Assembly (NCBI RefSeq): GCF_023159225.1
Contig: NC_063161.1
Coordinates: 4,218,274-4,282,273 of the forward strand
Source of the DNA: Perognathus longimembris pacificus
Taxonomy: Eukaryota > Chordata > Mammalia > Rodentia > Heteromyidae
DNA: 64,000 nt
Direction: 5' to 3'
Positions 11,862 through 23,138 of the stretch are shown here, one piece after another. The notes under the pieces are model-generated. The model made no database searches and had not been told where the DNA came from. It saw only the letters and a program-made list of their open reading frames with translations. Every line of letters begins with the position of its first letter. Positions within the stretch are counted from its first letter, which is position 1. Position numbers and translations under genes: made by a program.

Positions 11862-11920
11862 CGGAGCCCTGGAGCCCGGGAGCCCTGGAGCCCAGGAGCC
11901 CTGGAGCCCTGGAGCCCGTC
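11862..11920. repeat. Short GGAGCCC(T/A)GGA repeat
   Basis: About five units of AGCCCTGGAGCCC type. The partner is 47009-47067. Confidence 0.75.
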
Positions 11921-12174
11921 CTCCCGCCCGGGCCGCCCTCCTCCTCGTCTGTGCCGCGGGCTGCCTCACTCTGGATGCGATGGGCGGAGGGGGGGACGGC
12001 CGTGCCGGGCTGTGCGGTCCAGGCCCCCTGGGGCCATGCTCTTCCCCGTCACCCCGAAGCGCGGCTTGACCGAGTGATGACCTGGAAACTGCCGGGCGTT
12101 CTGGGTACCCCAACAATGGCGCCCATCAAGGACGGTTGGCCTTCGCTACTAAAAACTAGTGATAATTTCACCAA

Positions 12175-12510
12175 GAGCGTAGACCGTGGCGTGAAGCCCC
12201 GAGTCTCGTAGACTGTGGGGTGCAGCCTGAGTCTCACAGACCCTGGGGTGCAGCCTGAATCTAGTAGACCGTGGGGTGCAGCCTGAGTCTCACAGACCGT
12301 GGGGTGCAGCCTGAGTCTCACAGACCTTGGGGTGCAGCCTGAGTCTCACAGACCCTGGGGTGCAGCCTGAGTCTCACAGACCCTGGGGTGCAGCCTGAAT
12401 CTAGTAGACCGTGGGGTGCAGCCTGAGTCTCACAGACCGTGGGGTGCAGCCTGAGTCTCGTAGACCTTGGGGTGCAGCCTGAGTCTAGTCGTCCGTGGGG
12501 TGCAGCCTGA
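12175..12510. repeat. About 30 bp minisatellite (left copy)
   Basis: About eleven units of GTGGGGTGCAGCCTGAGTCT plus CACAGACC or AGTAGACC. The right copy at 47322-47657 has the same unit order. Confidence 0.9.
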
Positions 12511-12781
12511 GAAGCAGCCTGAGGAGCCTGGGGAGCAGACTGAGTCTGCTGCCCGCTGTGATGTGAACCAGGCAGCCCCTCCCTCTTTGCCCCCCGCCAA
12601 CAGCGATGGGGTTCGGCGACGGGGGACAGCGCAGGGAGCAGCCTCTGGGAGGCCCAGGAGTGGCCACAGCCCCCTGGGGCCGATTCCACGTTCATTACAG
12701 TGAAAAGGCACAGAGGTGGCTGCTCTGCCCCTCGCCTTTCACCTTGGACAATGCAAGGTATGGCACACGTCCACCCCTCTG

Positions 12782-12799
12782 GAACGTTCTAGAAAGTTC
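12782..12799 (+). promoter_or_regulatory. Perfect four-unit heat-shock element
   Basis: GAA-N2-TTC-N2-GAA-N2-TTC with no mismatch, the array recognised by HSF trimers. It is intronic in MPPED1 intron 2. The partner is 47929-47946. Function is inferred from the motif only. Confidence 0.4.
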
Positions 12800-12954
12800 T
12801 GCTCCTGGGCCTTGTGCCTCAAAGGAAAACTCCCCCACGGTCCTGGGAAGTACAGAGGCGCATGGGGGCGGGGGGGAGCTCAGCAGGCACCTCGAATCCC
12901 AGGCCCACCGGAGGCCGCCCCTCAGGACTCCCACATTTCCTCTTGACTTCCAGC

Positions 12955-13028
12955 TCACGGTGCCGTCCAGGCTGGCCTTGAACTCACAATCCTCCTGCCT
13001 GCGGCTGGGATCGCCGGCGCGTGCCAGC
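12955..13028 (-). mobile_element. B1-like SINE fragment
   Basis: CAGGCTGGCCTTGAACTCAC, ATCCTCCTGCCTGCGGCTGGGAT on the plus strand is the reverse of a B1/Alu-like left monomer. The partner is 48104-48177. Confidence 0.7.
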
Positions 13029-13802
13029 CGGTCTGCACGTCAGCCAGACCTTCCCCCCCGGGGAGAAGCCCTCGGGGAGGGGGGCACGGTGACGGAGCCC
13101 CTGCCATTGTCTCCCGGCCCCACGAAGAAAGCCAGCAGCAGCAGCGGCCACCAGCCAGCAAGGCACCCCAAGCCGGGAGGGGGGGACTGAGCCAGCGAGC
13201 CCAGCACCCCGCCCACAGGCACCGCCAGGAAGCGGGCAGAGCAGATGCGGGCGCCCTCCGGGACGCGGGAAGGTCCCCAGCCCCAGGCGTGGAACCCACA
13301 CCCGGGACCCGCGGCCGCCTGGCCCGGTGCCAAACCTGCTCCGGGGTGGTGCAGGAGGACGGCGCTGGCTCTCGTTTCCAGGGGGACCGGCTGCCTCCGC
13401 CCCCCCCCCCCGGGAGCCAGCGCTGGGCGTTCTACACACGGCAAACGACCCCCAAACTCAGTGACGGAACCACCGCACCCGATGCCGGGAAGGAGCGCGG
13501 CCCAGCGCCCCCCCCCCCCAGGCCCGGCGCCCGCGGATCCCGGGGCTCGGCGCACACTCTCGGGGTGAATTATCGAGCACCGGCGGTGGAAGCGATGCTG
13601 TACACACCATCAGTGATGACACGGGCAGGGTGGGAACAGGAGAGGAATAAACCCCGGCGCCACGGGACCGGGGGGATGGCGCGGGAGGGGGAGCGGGGGG
13701 GGGGAGCCCCAGGCCCTGTTGGAAATCAGACCTGCATAATAAACAATGTAGGCAAAACTAGTACACGAGTATTGATTTTCTTAAATATGCAGAGTTTCCA
13801 AA

Positions 13803-13816
13803 ACAGTAGGGGGCGG
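13803..13816 (+). promoter_or_regulatory. CTCF-like motif
   Basis: ACAGTAGGGGGCGG matches 13 of 14 positions of the CTCF core, on the plus strand. The partner is 48953-48966. Confidence 0.3.
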
Positions 13817-14399
13817 GGGAAAAAAGGAAGTTTCAATGAACCCCAAAGAAGGTGTGTATGGGGGGGTGGACAGGAAGGTCAGGATGGGTGGCCGGAGCCG
13901 ACACGCCGTGAGCACCCCGGAAACACTAACCGTGTTGTCGCCCTCGGGCGCCGTGGTAAACCCCCGCTGCCACGGTCCTGGAACGGCCACGGGCCCCGCC
14001 CCAGAGGCTCCTCACAGTCAAGTCAGACCGACCGCCAACACGCCCCGGCGTTCTACACCCTCCCTCCAAACGGCCGCACGCTTGCGGTGGGGAGGGGGTT
14101 AACCCTGCTGGCATCTCCCCAGCCTCGGGTCCTCAGCTCCTCCCTTTGGCCCCCCAGATCCACTCACTACTCACCCGCTTCCCCCTCTACCCCCAGAGAG
14201 AAGCTGCCGCCCGGAGAAGGGGCGGACGCCATGCAGCTCCCTCTCCCATGGGAACTGCGGCCCCCACTCGTAAACCTCCTTAGGAGCCTTCTTCTCCCGT
14301 CGGTGACGATCTCCGCAGGGTCCCCTGGGATGGCCGGGACCTGTCCTTTCAGCCTCCAGCCCCATGATTGTTCTTATAAACCACCTCACACACCTTGAC

Positions 14400-15010
14400 A
14401 CGAGACGGAATCTAGGTAAGTTAGCGGGAAAATCCAACATAGGACGGGGGAGGGCGTAAGCACCCCAAGAGAGCGTAGGACTTTGGGGAGAAAAGCATTC
14501 CCTACTCTTGTTAAACATTTGATTATATTTGCTTAAGGCAGACATAATTGCGGATGAGTCTTCTACAAGACAAACTATATTAAATATGTGTATGTATAGA
14601 CACCCTAGAACATGCTTGAAACACGAGCTCACACACACTCACACACACACACACACACAGAGCAGTGAGCCCCATTTCATTTGCAAAGCCATTCTCTTGT
14701 AAATAGATAATTAGCACACAAGCACACCTTTCAAGGGGTTTACGCATTAACATGAAAATACTGTAATTACAGCTGGCCAAAACCACTTGACTACACAACT
14801 TAGAATTCTCCATTTTTCATTTTTATTAGAAGTTAATTCTCTCCCTAAAATAGAGTTTGGCTTTGTGAGGGTTGTTTTTTTTTTTTTTTATGAAGAATAT
14901 AGCAAATGAATGTTTTCAATGAACACTGAGCCTGGGTTCTCTTCATTTGTCCCCAGGGCCTGGCCAGCTTGGAGGCCAGAGACCAAGGTGACAACAAGGC
15001 TCAGTCTCCA
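14400..15010. other. AT-rich non-repetitive island, left copy
   Basis: A 0.6 kb low-GC stretch inside very GC-rich DNA, interrupted by a CA repeat (about 14632-14660) and a T run (14875-14889). No coding potential is visible. The partner is 49530-50110 with almost no change outside the simple repeats. It could be a conserved regulatory element. Confidence 0.45.
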
Positions 15011-15059
15011 CACAAGCCAGCCTCAGACAGCACCAGAAATGTGCCGTACAGCATCTCCA

Positions 15060-15258
15060 GGGCCTGGCTCTCATCTGCCACCCCAGCTACTCAGGAAGCT
15101 GAGATCTGAGGATCACGGTTCTAAACCAGCCCGGGCAGCAATGTCCGCGAGACCCAATAAAAAAGCCTGAAGTGGCGCTGTAGCCCGAGTGGTAGAGCAC
15201 CGGCCTGGAGCCAGAAGAGCTCAGGAAGAGAACGCAGACCCTGAGTTCAGGCCCAGAG
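15060..15258 (+). mobile_element. Composite SINE, left copy
   Basis: CAGCTACTCAGGAAGCTGAGATCTGAGGATC then GAAGTGGCGCTGTAGCCCGAGTGGTAGAGC and GAGTTCAGGCCC: B1-like left and ID-like right halves. The partner is 50215-50413. Confidence 0.8.
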
Positions 15259-15412
15259 CCAGCGCAGAAGCGAACTGTCAACCTCGAGCTCGGCCAGAAT
15301 AATACCGGGCGAGGTTCCGGGGATGTCTAGATACGGCCAGCAGGAAGACGGGCAAAGGAGGCTCTGCGTGAACCATTCCCACCAGCCGCAGCAATCACTG
15401 TTAGTTCCTACA

Positions 15413-15448
<36 letters not shown>
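15413..15448. repeat. (GT)n microsatellite
   Basis: Partner at 50567-50600 has a more interrupted GTGCGT composition. Confidence 0.85.
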
Positions 15449-15670
15449 AAACACACATGCGCTTTCACATACATAATGCTGGTCGGCTTTTTGACTTGAG
15501 GCGGCCACTCCCCAAGGTTTGCCTCTCCCTGTTTCTCTCGCTCTCTTCACAAATACCTTGTTGAATGGCCCTGCGGGTAGCGGGCACCACCCGAGCCTCC
15601 GCCCTTTGCCTCCCATCAGCCAAGGCTCCAGACTGAGCCCGGCCCCAGCTCCCTGCCCCCCCCACCTGCA

Positions 15671-15671
<1 letters not shown>

Positions 15672-15718
<47 letters not shown>
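15672..15718. repeat. (CA)n microsatellite
   Basis: About 23 CA units, followed by a pyrimidine-rich tract at 15788-15862. The partner is 50824-50868. Confidence 0.88.
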
Positions 15719-15720
<2 letters not shown>

Positions 15721-16159
15721 CTCTGTAGAGCTAGGGACAGCCTTAGCATCTTCTCCACTACAGGCTAGGATTCCAGCCAGACCTGGTCTTCCTCCCCACT
15801 CTGGTCCCTCCTTCCCCTCCCTTCCTCTCCTCTCCCTCCCCTTCCCTCCCTCCTCCCCTCCCCTGGGCTCCCAGGCTGCCCACACACAATGGACAGTTCA
15901 CACCAGAGTCTCTCTCAGCTCCTGACCCTTTAGAGCTGACCACTTCACCCCAACAAACCTCCCACCTCAGTCCCCGGCACCCCACCCTGCTGCCCTGCCC
16001 CTGGGGTGGTGCGTTGAATGCTTGTCACTGCTTCACCCCGATCCATGGCCCCGCCGGCGAGCCTGGCAGGTCTCCAGAACCGTCCACGGGGTGGGCACAC
16101 ACCTGTGTGCAGACCTTGACTCTCAGTGGTCACCTGGACCAGGGATAAATGGCACTGTG

Positions 16160-16345
16160 AGCAGCCTCCAGCTGGGCCTCCAACCGGGCCTCCAACCTGG
16201 GGCCTCCACCCGGGCCTCCAACCTGGGGCCTCCAACCGGGCCTCCAACCTGGGGCCTCCAACCTGGGGCCTCCAGCCGGGCCTCTAGCCAGGCCTCCAGC
16301 CTGGGGCCTCCAGCCTGGGGCCTCCAGCCTGGGGCCTGGACCGGG
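16160..16345. repeat. CCTCCAACCTGGGG minisatellite (left copy)
   Basis: Alternating CCTCCAACCTGGGG and CCTCCAACCGGG units of 12-14 bp. The right copy (51320-51525) has more units. Confidence 0.88.
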
Positions 16346-16409
16346 GCCATAAGCAGAGGCAGATGAAGCCAGAGCCAGAGAAATCACAGTGAAGTGAATT
16401 CTCTGCGCG

Positions 16410-16412
16410 CCC

Positions 16413-16445
<33 letters not shown>

Positions 16446-16446
16446 C
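16410..16446. repeat. (CT)n microsatellite
   Basis: Partner at 51598-51626 is shorter. Confidence 0.85.
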
Positions 16447-16454
16447 CCCACCCC

Positions 16455-16675
16455 TTTCCGGCTCCCAGGTTTAATTAAGGGTTTACTTGCAAAAGACTTA
16501 GCTCTATTTAACTAAATCCTCAGACTCCCCCTTTATATTGTCTTATATATCGTTTTATGCAAGGGCGCCAGGAAAAAGTTAATTATAACTTCTAAATACT
16601 CCATTACGGGCCCTGGTCCTCCTCGCCGCGAGACTGTGCTCGTGGCAGTGACACTTAATTAACCAGCTCATCCTG
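16455..16675. promoter_or_regulatory. Candidate intronic regulatory island, left copy
   Basis: AT-rich, non-repetitive 220 bp with two TTAATTAA palindromes (16471-16478, 16655-16662), homeodomain-type sites, plus TATATATCG and TTAATTATAAC stretches. The partner is 51635-51856, nearly unchanged while flanking arrays differ in length. Confidence 0.4.
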
Positions 16676-17561
16676 CGGTACCCAGCGCCTGCCCCCCTGC
16701 CCCCCCAGGCTGGGCAGCGGGGACCCTGTGTGGCCCCTGCCCTGCAGGGCGCGTGGAGGCCCACGGTGGCCCCGCAGGGACAGCAGGGGGGTCAGATGGC
16801 AGGGCAGCGAGCTGGGGGGTGGGGCAGGAGCGGGGTCTGTGGGGAGGGCGGGGGGCTGGCGTCTGTGAGGGTCACGCGGGTGGCTTGCCAGGGGCAGGGG
16901 GAGGGAGGTGACTGGGTTCCAGGGTGGCCCGCCCCTTCCACCCGCCACGGCCAGGCAGGCAGGAAGTCCACCCAGCACGGCTCCGACCCCCAAGCAGCCA
17001 CGTGGCACGCACCGTGCTGCTCCAAGTCGCCCGTCCCTCGGAGGGGGCCCCCGGTCCACGCAGTCCACGCACACACCCATCCCGGGTGGGAGAGCCCCCG
17101 GTGCCGGGCCGAGCCCCCGGGCCGTCGCCGCCCGCCCTCCCGGGATTCCACACCAGTGCACCCGTCCGCTCAGTCCACATCTTCTCGCTCCGGTCCTGCG
17201 GCGTGGACTGGGGGCCCGGCCGCCGCGCCCTTCGCTTTCTCACCGGAGTTCTACCACGGGCGTCACCCTGCCGTTCCCAGCTTTGCCCTGGTTCATTAGA
17301 GTCTCGTGCACTTTTCCACCCGGGGCTGGGTTTGAACCAAGATCCTCAGATCCCAGCGGCCTGTGCGCACACCGACATCCCCACCCGCCCAGGCGCCCAC
17401 GGCCACCGTGCCGGCCTGGCTCCCGGGCGGGCAGCCCGCTTCCCGTGCCCCGAGTCCCAGTGGGGGTCACGGAGCCTGAGGGGGCCCCTCCCGGGCTGGC
17501 TGGGCTGCTGAGAACACAAGCTAGCCGAGTACCTACTTTGACTACCTTCTTTCTCCTGTGT

Positions 17562-17693
17562 GTACTAGTCCTGGGACTTGAACTCGGGGCCTGATGGCTG
17601 TCCCCGAGTGTTTTGTGCTCAAGGCCAGGGCTCTCCTGCATGAGCCACATGAGTAGCTAGGATGACAGGTGTGAGCCACCAGTGCTGGCTAAG
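17562..17693 (-). mobile_element. Composite SINE with internal deletion, left copy
   Basis: Reverse-strand element from GTACTAGTCCTGGGACTTGAAC to GTGAGCCACCAGTGCTGGCT. About 100 bp of its centre, present in the right copy, is missing at about 17648. Confidence 0.8.
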
Positions 17694-17861
17694 AACCTTC
17701 TAGAAAGTGGCTGGTTCCTGCATTCCTCAAGTGTTCACTGAGTGCTGCCCCTGGGGGTGCTCCCCACCAGAGCGCAGACAGACAGAAGAAAGGTGAGCTG
17801 AGCCCCTCGGCGGGTCCCAGGCCCAGCGCCAACCCCACAAACCCCCAAGTCGCAGAGGGTG

Positions 17862-18216
17862 AACCCCCAGGAGCCCCAGAACGATCCCCCCAGCCCCACC
17901 CCAGCCGGCCCCCCGGAGCCCCAGAACAATCCCCCCCAGCCCCACCCCAGCCGGCCCCCCCGGGAGCCCCAGAACGATCCCCCCGGCCCCACCCCAGCCG
18001 GCCCCCCCGGGAGCCCCAGAACGATCCCCCCAGCCCCACCCAGCCGGCCCCCCCGGGAGCCCCAGAACGATCCCCCCGGCCCCGCCCCAGCCGACCCCCT
18101 GAGCCCAGAACAATCCCCCCCAGCCTGCCCCCCAGGAGCCCCAGAACAATCCCCCCAGCCCCACCCAGCCGGCCCCCCCGGGAGCCCCAGAACGATCCCC
18201 CCGGCCCCCCCTCAGC
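17862..18216. repeat. About 37 bp minisatellite beside exon 2 (left copy)
   Basis: About nine units of GGAGCCCCAGAACGATCCCC plus CCCCACCCAGCCGGCCCC, ending about 24 bp from the exon 2 splice donor. The right copy has about three units. Confidence 0.92.
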
Positions 18217-18239
18217 CGCCCCCCCCCCCCGACACCTAC

Positions 18240-18420
18240 CCAGCCACTCGTTGAACTTCTTCACCTCGCTGGGCAGCCCCAGCTCCGTGAAGTCCCCCGC
18301 GTGGATGAGCACGTCGCCGTAGGGCATCTGGATGGGGTCCGTCTCGAGTGCGTGTCGGAGACGCAGACGAAGCGCGTGTAGCCCGGCGGCTTGGGGGCGT
18401 CGTGAGGCACGGGGTCCACC
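18240..18420 (-). pseudogene. MPPED1: MPPED1 coding exon 2, left copy, 1-nt deletion
   Basis: 181 nt against 182 nt in the right copy. A C is missing from the CC pair on the plus strand near 18342 (GTCTCGAG here, GTCCTCGAG at 53407). Translation reads SDTHSR and then leaves frame; the rest of the exon ([13 protein letters not shown]...) is intact in another frame. Splice sites are preserved. Confidence 0.88.
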
Positions 18421-20944
18421 CTGCCGGGGAAGGTTCCGGTCACCGAGCCGCGGAGCCCCTGAGGGCCCCGCGGGAGGGGTCCCCGGCCCGTGGCAGCTCG
18501 CGGGCCGGGTCAGACCCCACAGCGGCCCCGGGGGCCGGGCCTGGACGCCAACCCCCGCGCCGGGCAGGGTCCTCGTGCCCCCCGAGCCTCAGTTTCCCCT
18601 CTGCGGCGCCAGGGGCGCAGAGAGCACGGTGAGGGGACGGGGGGGGGGGTCACCGCCCGCCCGCCCCGCTGGCCTCCACCCCCACGCGGCTCCGTCCGTC
18701 TGTCCGGGTGCCCGAGGCCCGTCCGTTGATAGGACGGGCCAGGCTTCGTCGGCCCCTCCGTACCCGGTCTCCCCTCGGCGGGGGGGGGGGGGGGGGGGCG
18801 CTGCGGCCCCGCGCGCGGGAGGAGCGATGGAGTCGGGGAGGGCAGCCCTGTCCCAGGACTGGGGTCACCCGTGGAGATCGGGGTGAGGAGACCCCAGCCC
18901 CGCGGCCGGCACCCCCGGCCTGGTTTGCGTGGGGGTGGGGGTAGGAGATGGAGGTCCCTTCGCAGGCTGGGACACCCCGGAAGGTTCTCAACAGCAGGAG
19001 TCCCGGAGGCGGGGGGGGGAGGGGGGACACAGGTGCCGGCTGCCCGGCCCACCCCACACCGCGCCCGCCGCTCCCACGCGGTGACCTCGCCTGCCAACAA
19101 GGCAGTGACGCTGCCACCACAGCTCGGGCTCCGACGCATCCCACGCCCGGAGCTGCGTGTAAATCTAACGATGCGGCAAAGCGGACGCGGCCCCGCCACA
19201 CGCGCACGCTGCTAAAGACGCCCTTCTCGTTACCCCCTCCTCCAGACGCGACACTCGGGGGGAACTTAATCAACACCTCGTGACAGAGGTGGGCGTCCAC
19301 GTGCCGGAGCGTGAGACCGATGTCACGGGGTGCGGGGGGGGGGGGGTCCGTGACCCCCTTCTGCGGCCAGTAAGCCAAGACAGACTCCCAGAAGGCCGAC
19401 TGGAGCACATCCCCCCCCCCCCAAGGAAGGCGCCGGGCTGCCCCCCTTCTCCTCAGTCACCCATTCAGGGGCCACAGGGACGAGCCAGGCTTGGTCACCG
19501 CAGGCCAGAAACCCATCCAAGATGGCAGACAACAGACATGGCCGAACCTGGTATGGATCCTTCTAGAAGCTCCCGGCAGGAGGCAGTGTCTCCCTCCCAG
19601 TCCTTCCCAGCTCTCCTTTGCCCTCTGGGATCCCCAGTGCCTCCTCCCCAGGACGGATGCCTTGCAGGGAGCTAACTGGGTCTCCACTGTGTCACGGAGC
19701 TCGACCGCCTGAGCCCGGCCCCACGCCTGGCTTTCTGCTGGTTGACCGGAGACAAGCGCGTCAGCCATGTTCCTACCCTGGGCTGGCCTCGAACTGCAAT
19801 CCTCAGCCCTCAGCCTCCTGAATAGCTAGAAGTAAAGGTTGGATCACCCGCACTTAGTTCTCTCTCTCTCTCCTCTCATTTTTGAAGATGCTACGAGGTG
19901 CCAAAGACCAAGTCACAGAGACAGAGAGCTGGGAGAGGCGGGGAGGAGAGGCACCAGAGAAGGAAACCGAGGCCCAGGAAAGGCTGCCGGGCAGCCGGCG
20001 GGGCTGAAATCCGAAGCTGGTTTTCCTTTCCAAAACCCACACACTCCACACTGGGCTGCTTTCAGGATGGAACCTCACTTCCTCCCACGGGTCCGTGGCC
20101 AGCTGCTTCAAGAGGGGCTCTGGGATGTGCATGAGGAGCACTGCTGGCAGGGCAGACACCCGCCCAAGAGCGCCCAGAAACCCGCCCGAGAGCGCCCAGA
20201 AACCCACCCGAGGTCATGAAGGAAGAAGAGCGGCTGAAAAGACACGGAGAAAGAAAGGCCACCAGTGGACTCCTGGATCCAGCTGTGCCTGAAGCCAGCT
20301 AGCTAGCTAATTACAACAGCCAGTGAAACTCCTGTTAATCCTCCGAGCAGTGTAAGCAGTATTTCCGACACCTGCTGCAACAACAACAAAACAGCTAAAA
20401 CCTGAGTCCCATCGGTGCCTGAGATCCTGAAGGGCAGAATTTGAACAAGAATTTGGGAGTCGAACTTCAGCAACTTGTGACGAGAAACAAACAAACAAAA
20501 AAGATTAACAAGCAAAATGATGACCTTCTACAGGGAGTAGACGTGAGGCATGGAAACAAATGGCGGGGAGGGGTTCTTCCCAAATCTAACTCGCCCGAAG
20601 CCTCTGCCTTCCGGGGAGGGGGTGCTCAGAGACCCCAAAACCTGCCACCAGCTCTCTCCCCCGACACCCCACCGTCTTCCCCCGGGAGGATGTGTGTGAG
20701 GCGGGACGGGGACCCCGGCTGACGGCAGTGCCCGGCCGGGCAGGGTCCCTGACCTCCTGACCTCCCAGCATGCCTCGGGGCCGGCCCCCACCCCTTCCCG
20801 GCCCTCTCCGCCGGCCCCTGCCTCTGCTCCTCTCCTCCCCGGCACTGCGGCCGGGCTGCAGGCGTTCAGGCCCGGCCGGTGAAGGACAGCAGCCCAGACA
20901 GGAAAGTCCCCCAAACTCCAGTTTACAAGCAAACAAAGCGTGGC

Positions 20945-21540
20945 CCGGAAGTGGGCACCGGCGGGCCACACCCGTCATCCCGGCGACCCGGGAGACCGAG
21001 GCCCGAGGCCGGCCCGGGCAGCTGCCTGAGAAATCGTCCCAGGAGGAGCGGGGGAGCCCAGGCCGGCCCGCCTGAGCCCCGCGGAGGGGACCCCGGAGCC
21101 AGCTCTGAAGGACAGGAGGACCTGGAGTCGGAGCGGCGGAGGCGTTTTGTGTTGCCGGTTCCAGGATTGGAACCCAGAGCCTCACGCTCGTGATTGGCTT
21201 CGCTGTTCACTCGGCACTCTACCACTCGAGCCGCCCCTCCAGGCCTTTGTATTTTATTTTTGCCTGTGCGGGGTCTGGGCTGTCCGAGTTGTTCTGGTTG
21301 TTGCTCTTCAAGGCTGGTGTGCTACCACGGGAGCCACGGAGCGTTTCATAGTCCCCACGAGACTCCTTCCGGGCTGGCTTCGAACCTCAGTCCTCAGAAC
21401 TCCGTCTCCCCGGGCCATTGCTTTGCCAGTAAACTGGAGATGGAGTCTTGGGAACTTTCCTGTCTGGGCTGGCTTCGAACTGCGATCCTCCAGGCAGCCC
21501 TCTGCCTGAAGACGGGCGCGGGCCTCCGGCTCCTGACTTC
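20945..21540. mobile_element. Diverged SINE cluster, left copy
   Basis: A B1-like piece on the plus strand (CCCGTCATCCCGGCGACCCGGGAGACCGAGG, about 20965-21055) followed by two reverse-strand composite pieces (GATTGGAACCCAGAGCCTCACG, GGCTTCGAACTGCGATCCTCC). The partner is 55986-56581. Old and diverged. Confidence 0.55.
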
Positions 21541-22397
21541 CTGCTACATTCCTAGGACCCAGCGCAGTCCAGGGGCTCGAGGGCTCCTTAGAGGGTCAGC
21601 TCAAGTCCCCCCCCCCGGCCCCCGAGATCGCTGCTACGGGGCAGAGGGGACAGCGACTGCAGGGAAACCCTGCCCAGAAGCACCTGCTCCTCCTCTCAAT
21701 CGCCCCAAGGTCAGGCTTCACCGGCCCAGGGCCAGCGCCCCCCACCTGCAGGGCTCCCCCACCTGCAGGGCCCCCCACCTGCAGGGCCCTCCTCAGCCTC
21801 GGGGCCCAGTTACCAAGATTCACGGCTGGGCACCGGCAGCCTGGCTACCGGAAAGGTCTCCGGGGCTCTGCACAAATCCCTCTGCCCCATCAGACGCCCC
21901 GCTCGCACCGTCACTGCCGTTATTAACTATAAACTGTGGATTGATCAAATCCGGCTCCCTCACCCCAGAGACGGAGCCCAGAGCAGGGGGAACTCACACG
22001 GCAGATGCCACATCCCAGTCCCCCCCGCCCCCCCCCCGCGGCCCACTGGCCTCCCTGGGTTCGAGGCTGGAGTCCGCGTGAAGGGGAAGGGGGGAGGGCA
22101 CCCCTGCCCCGGGCCCACCCTTGCCCCATGGAGTTTGGCACAAGGTTTGCATTTCCAAGCGAGCCCTGCCCGGGTCCCCAGGGGGCTCAGGGCCCATTTT
22201 CTCCGGGAGTCGGGAGCCTCTCTGTCTGGACGGCGCCAGGCCCGGGGTGAGCCCACCCGAAGGGGGCCAGCTGGGCCACGGAAGCCGCCACACCTTGTCC
22301 TCGCAGCGCACAAGCTGCCCGTGCGTGTCACAGGCCACGAAGGCCAAGCCTTGCTAACATGCCTTCTGTCTACACCGGCCTGGACTGGCCCCTCTGC

Positions 22398-22682
22398 CCC
22401 ACCCCCTCAGGGATACTGCCCCTCCCACACGCCTGTGGGCGGGGCCCTGCGTCTCTCCTGTCTGGCCTCTCCCACATGCCTGTGGGCGGGGCCCTGCTTC
22501 CCTCCTCCTGTCTGGCCCCTCCCACACGCCTGTGGGCGGGGCCCTGCTTCCCTCCTCCTGGCTGGCCCCTCCCACACACCTGTGGGCGGGGCCCTGCTGC
22601 TCCCTCCTCCTGGCTGGCCCCTCCCACACGCCTGTGGGCGGGGCCCTGCTGCTCCCTCCTCCTGGCTGGCCCCTCCCACACC
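22398..22682. repeat. 48-51 bp minisatellite (left copy)
   Basis: About five units of GGCCCCTCCCACACGCCTGTGGGCGGGGCCCTGC plus a TCCCTCCTCCTG segment; each unit contains an inverted CACGCCTGTGGGCG-type hairpin. The right copy at 57055-57298 has one unit fewer. Confidence 0.9.
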
Positions 22683-22767
22683 AAGTCCAACTCACTCACT
22701 CCTGAGATTCAACCTGAAGTTGTCTTCTAAAAGGGGTCTTCCTTTTGTTTGTTTGTTTGTTTGTTTT

Positions 22768-22950
22768 TTGCCTCCTGGGCCTTGGACTCAGGGCCTGAGC
22801 ACTGTCCCTGGCTTCTTTTTTGCTCAAGGCTAGCACTCTGCCACCGGCCACCTCTGGCCATTTTCTATATATGTGGTGCTGGGGAATCGAACCCAGGGCT
22901 TCATATATATGAGGTGAGCACTCTACCACTAGGCCACATTCCCAGCCCAA
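22768..22950 (-). mobile_element. Dimeric ID-like SINE, left copy
   Basis: Reverse-strand dimer of tRNA-Ala-like units with GGGCTGGGAATGTGGCCTAG on the minus strand and a T-rich GTTT run at its A-tail end. The partner is 57379-57560. Confidence 0.85.
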
Positions 22951-23138
22951 GGGGTCTTCCTGGAACCCCCAAACTGGCAAGAGATCCTCAATTCCCTTCT
23001 GACATCTTTCTGTTTACCTGTCTCTGCTTTCAGGGTTTTTGTTGTTTGTTGTTGTTTTGCTGTGTTTTGTTTTTCTCTTGGCAGGGGAGGTATTTGGTTT
23101 TTTGGTGTCTTTACTGGGGCTTAAAAACTCAAGGACTT

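Noticed and set aside
10287..12077. Open frame of about 596 codons on the plus strand (and its right-copy partner at 45428-47224)
   Set aside because: It runs through three different minisatellites with Gly/Arg/Glu-rich output and no recognisable domain. The G-run lengths, and so the downstream peptide, differ between copies.
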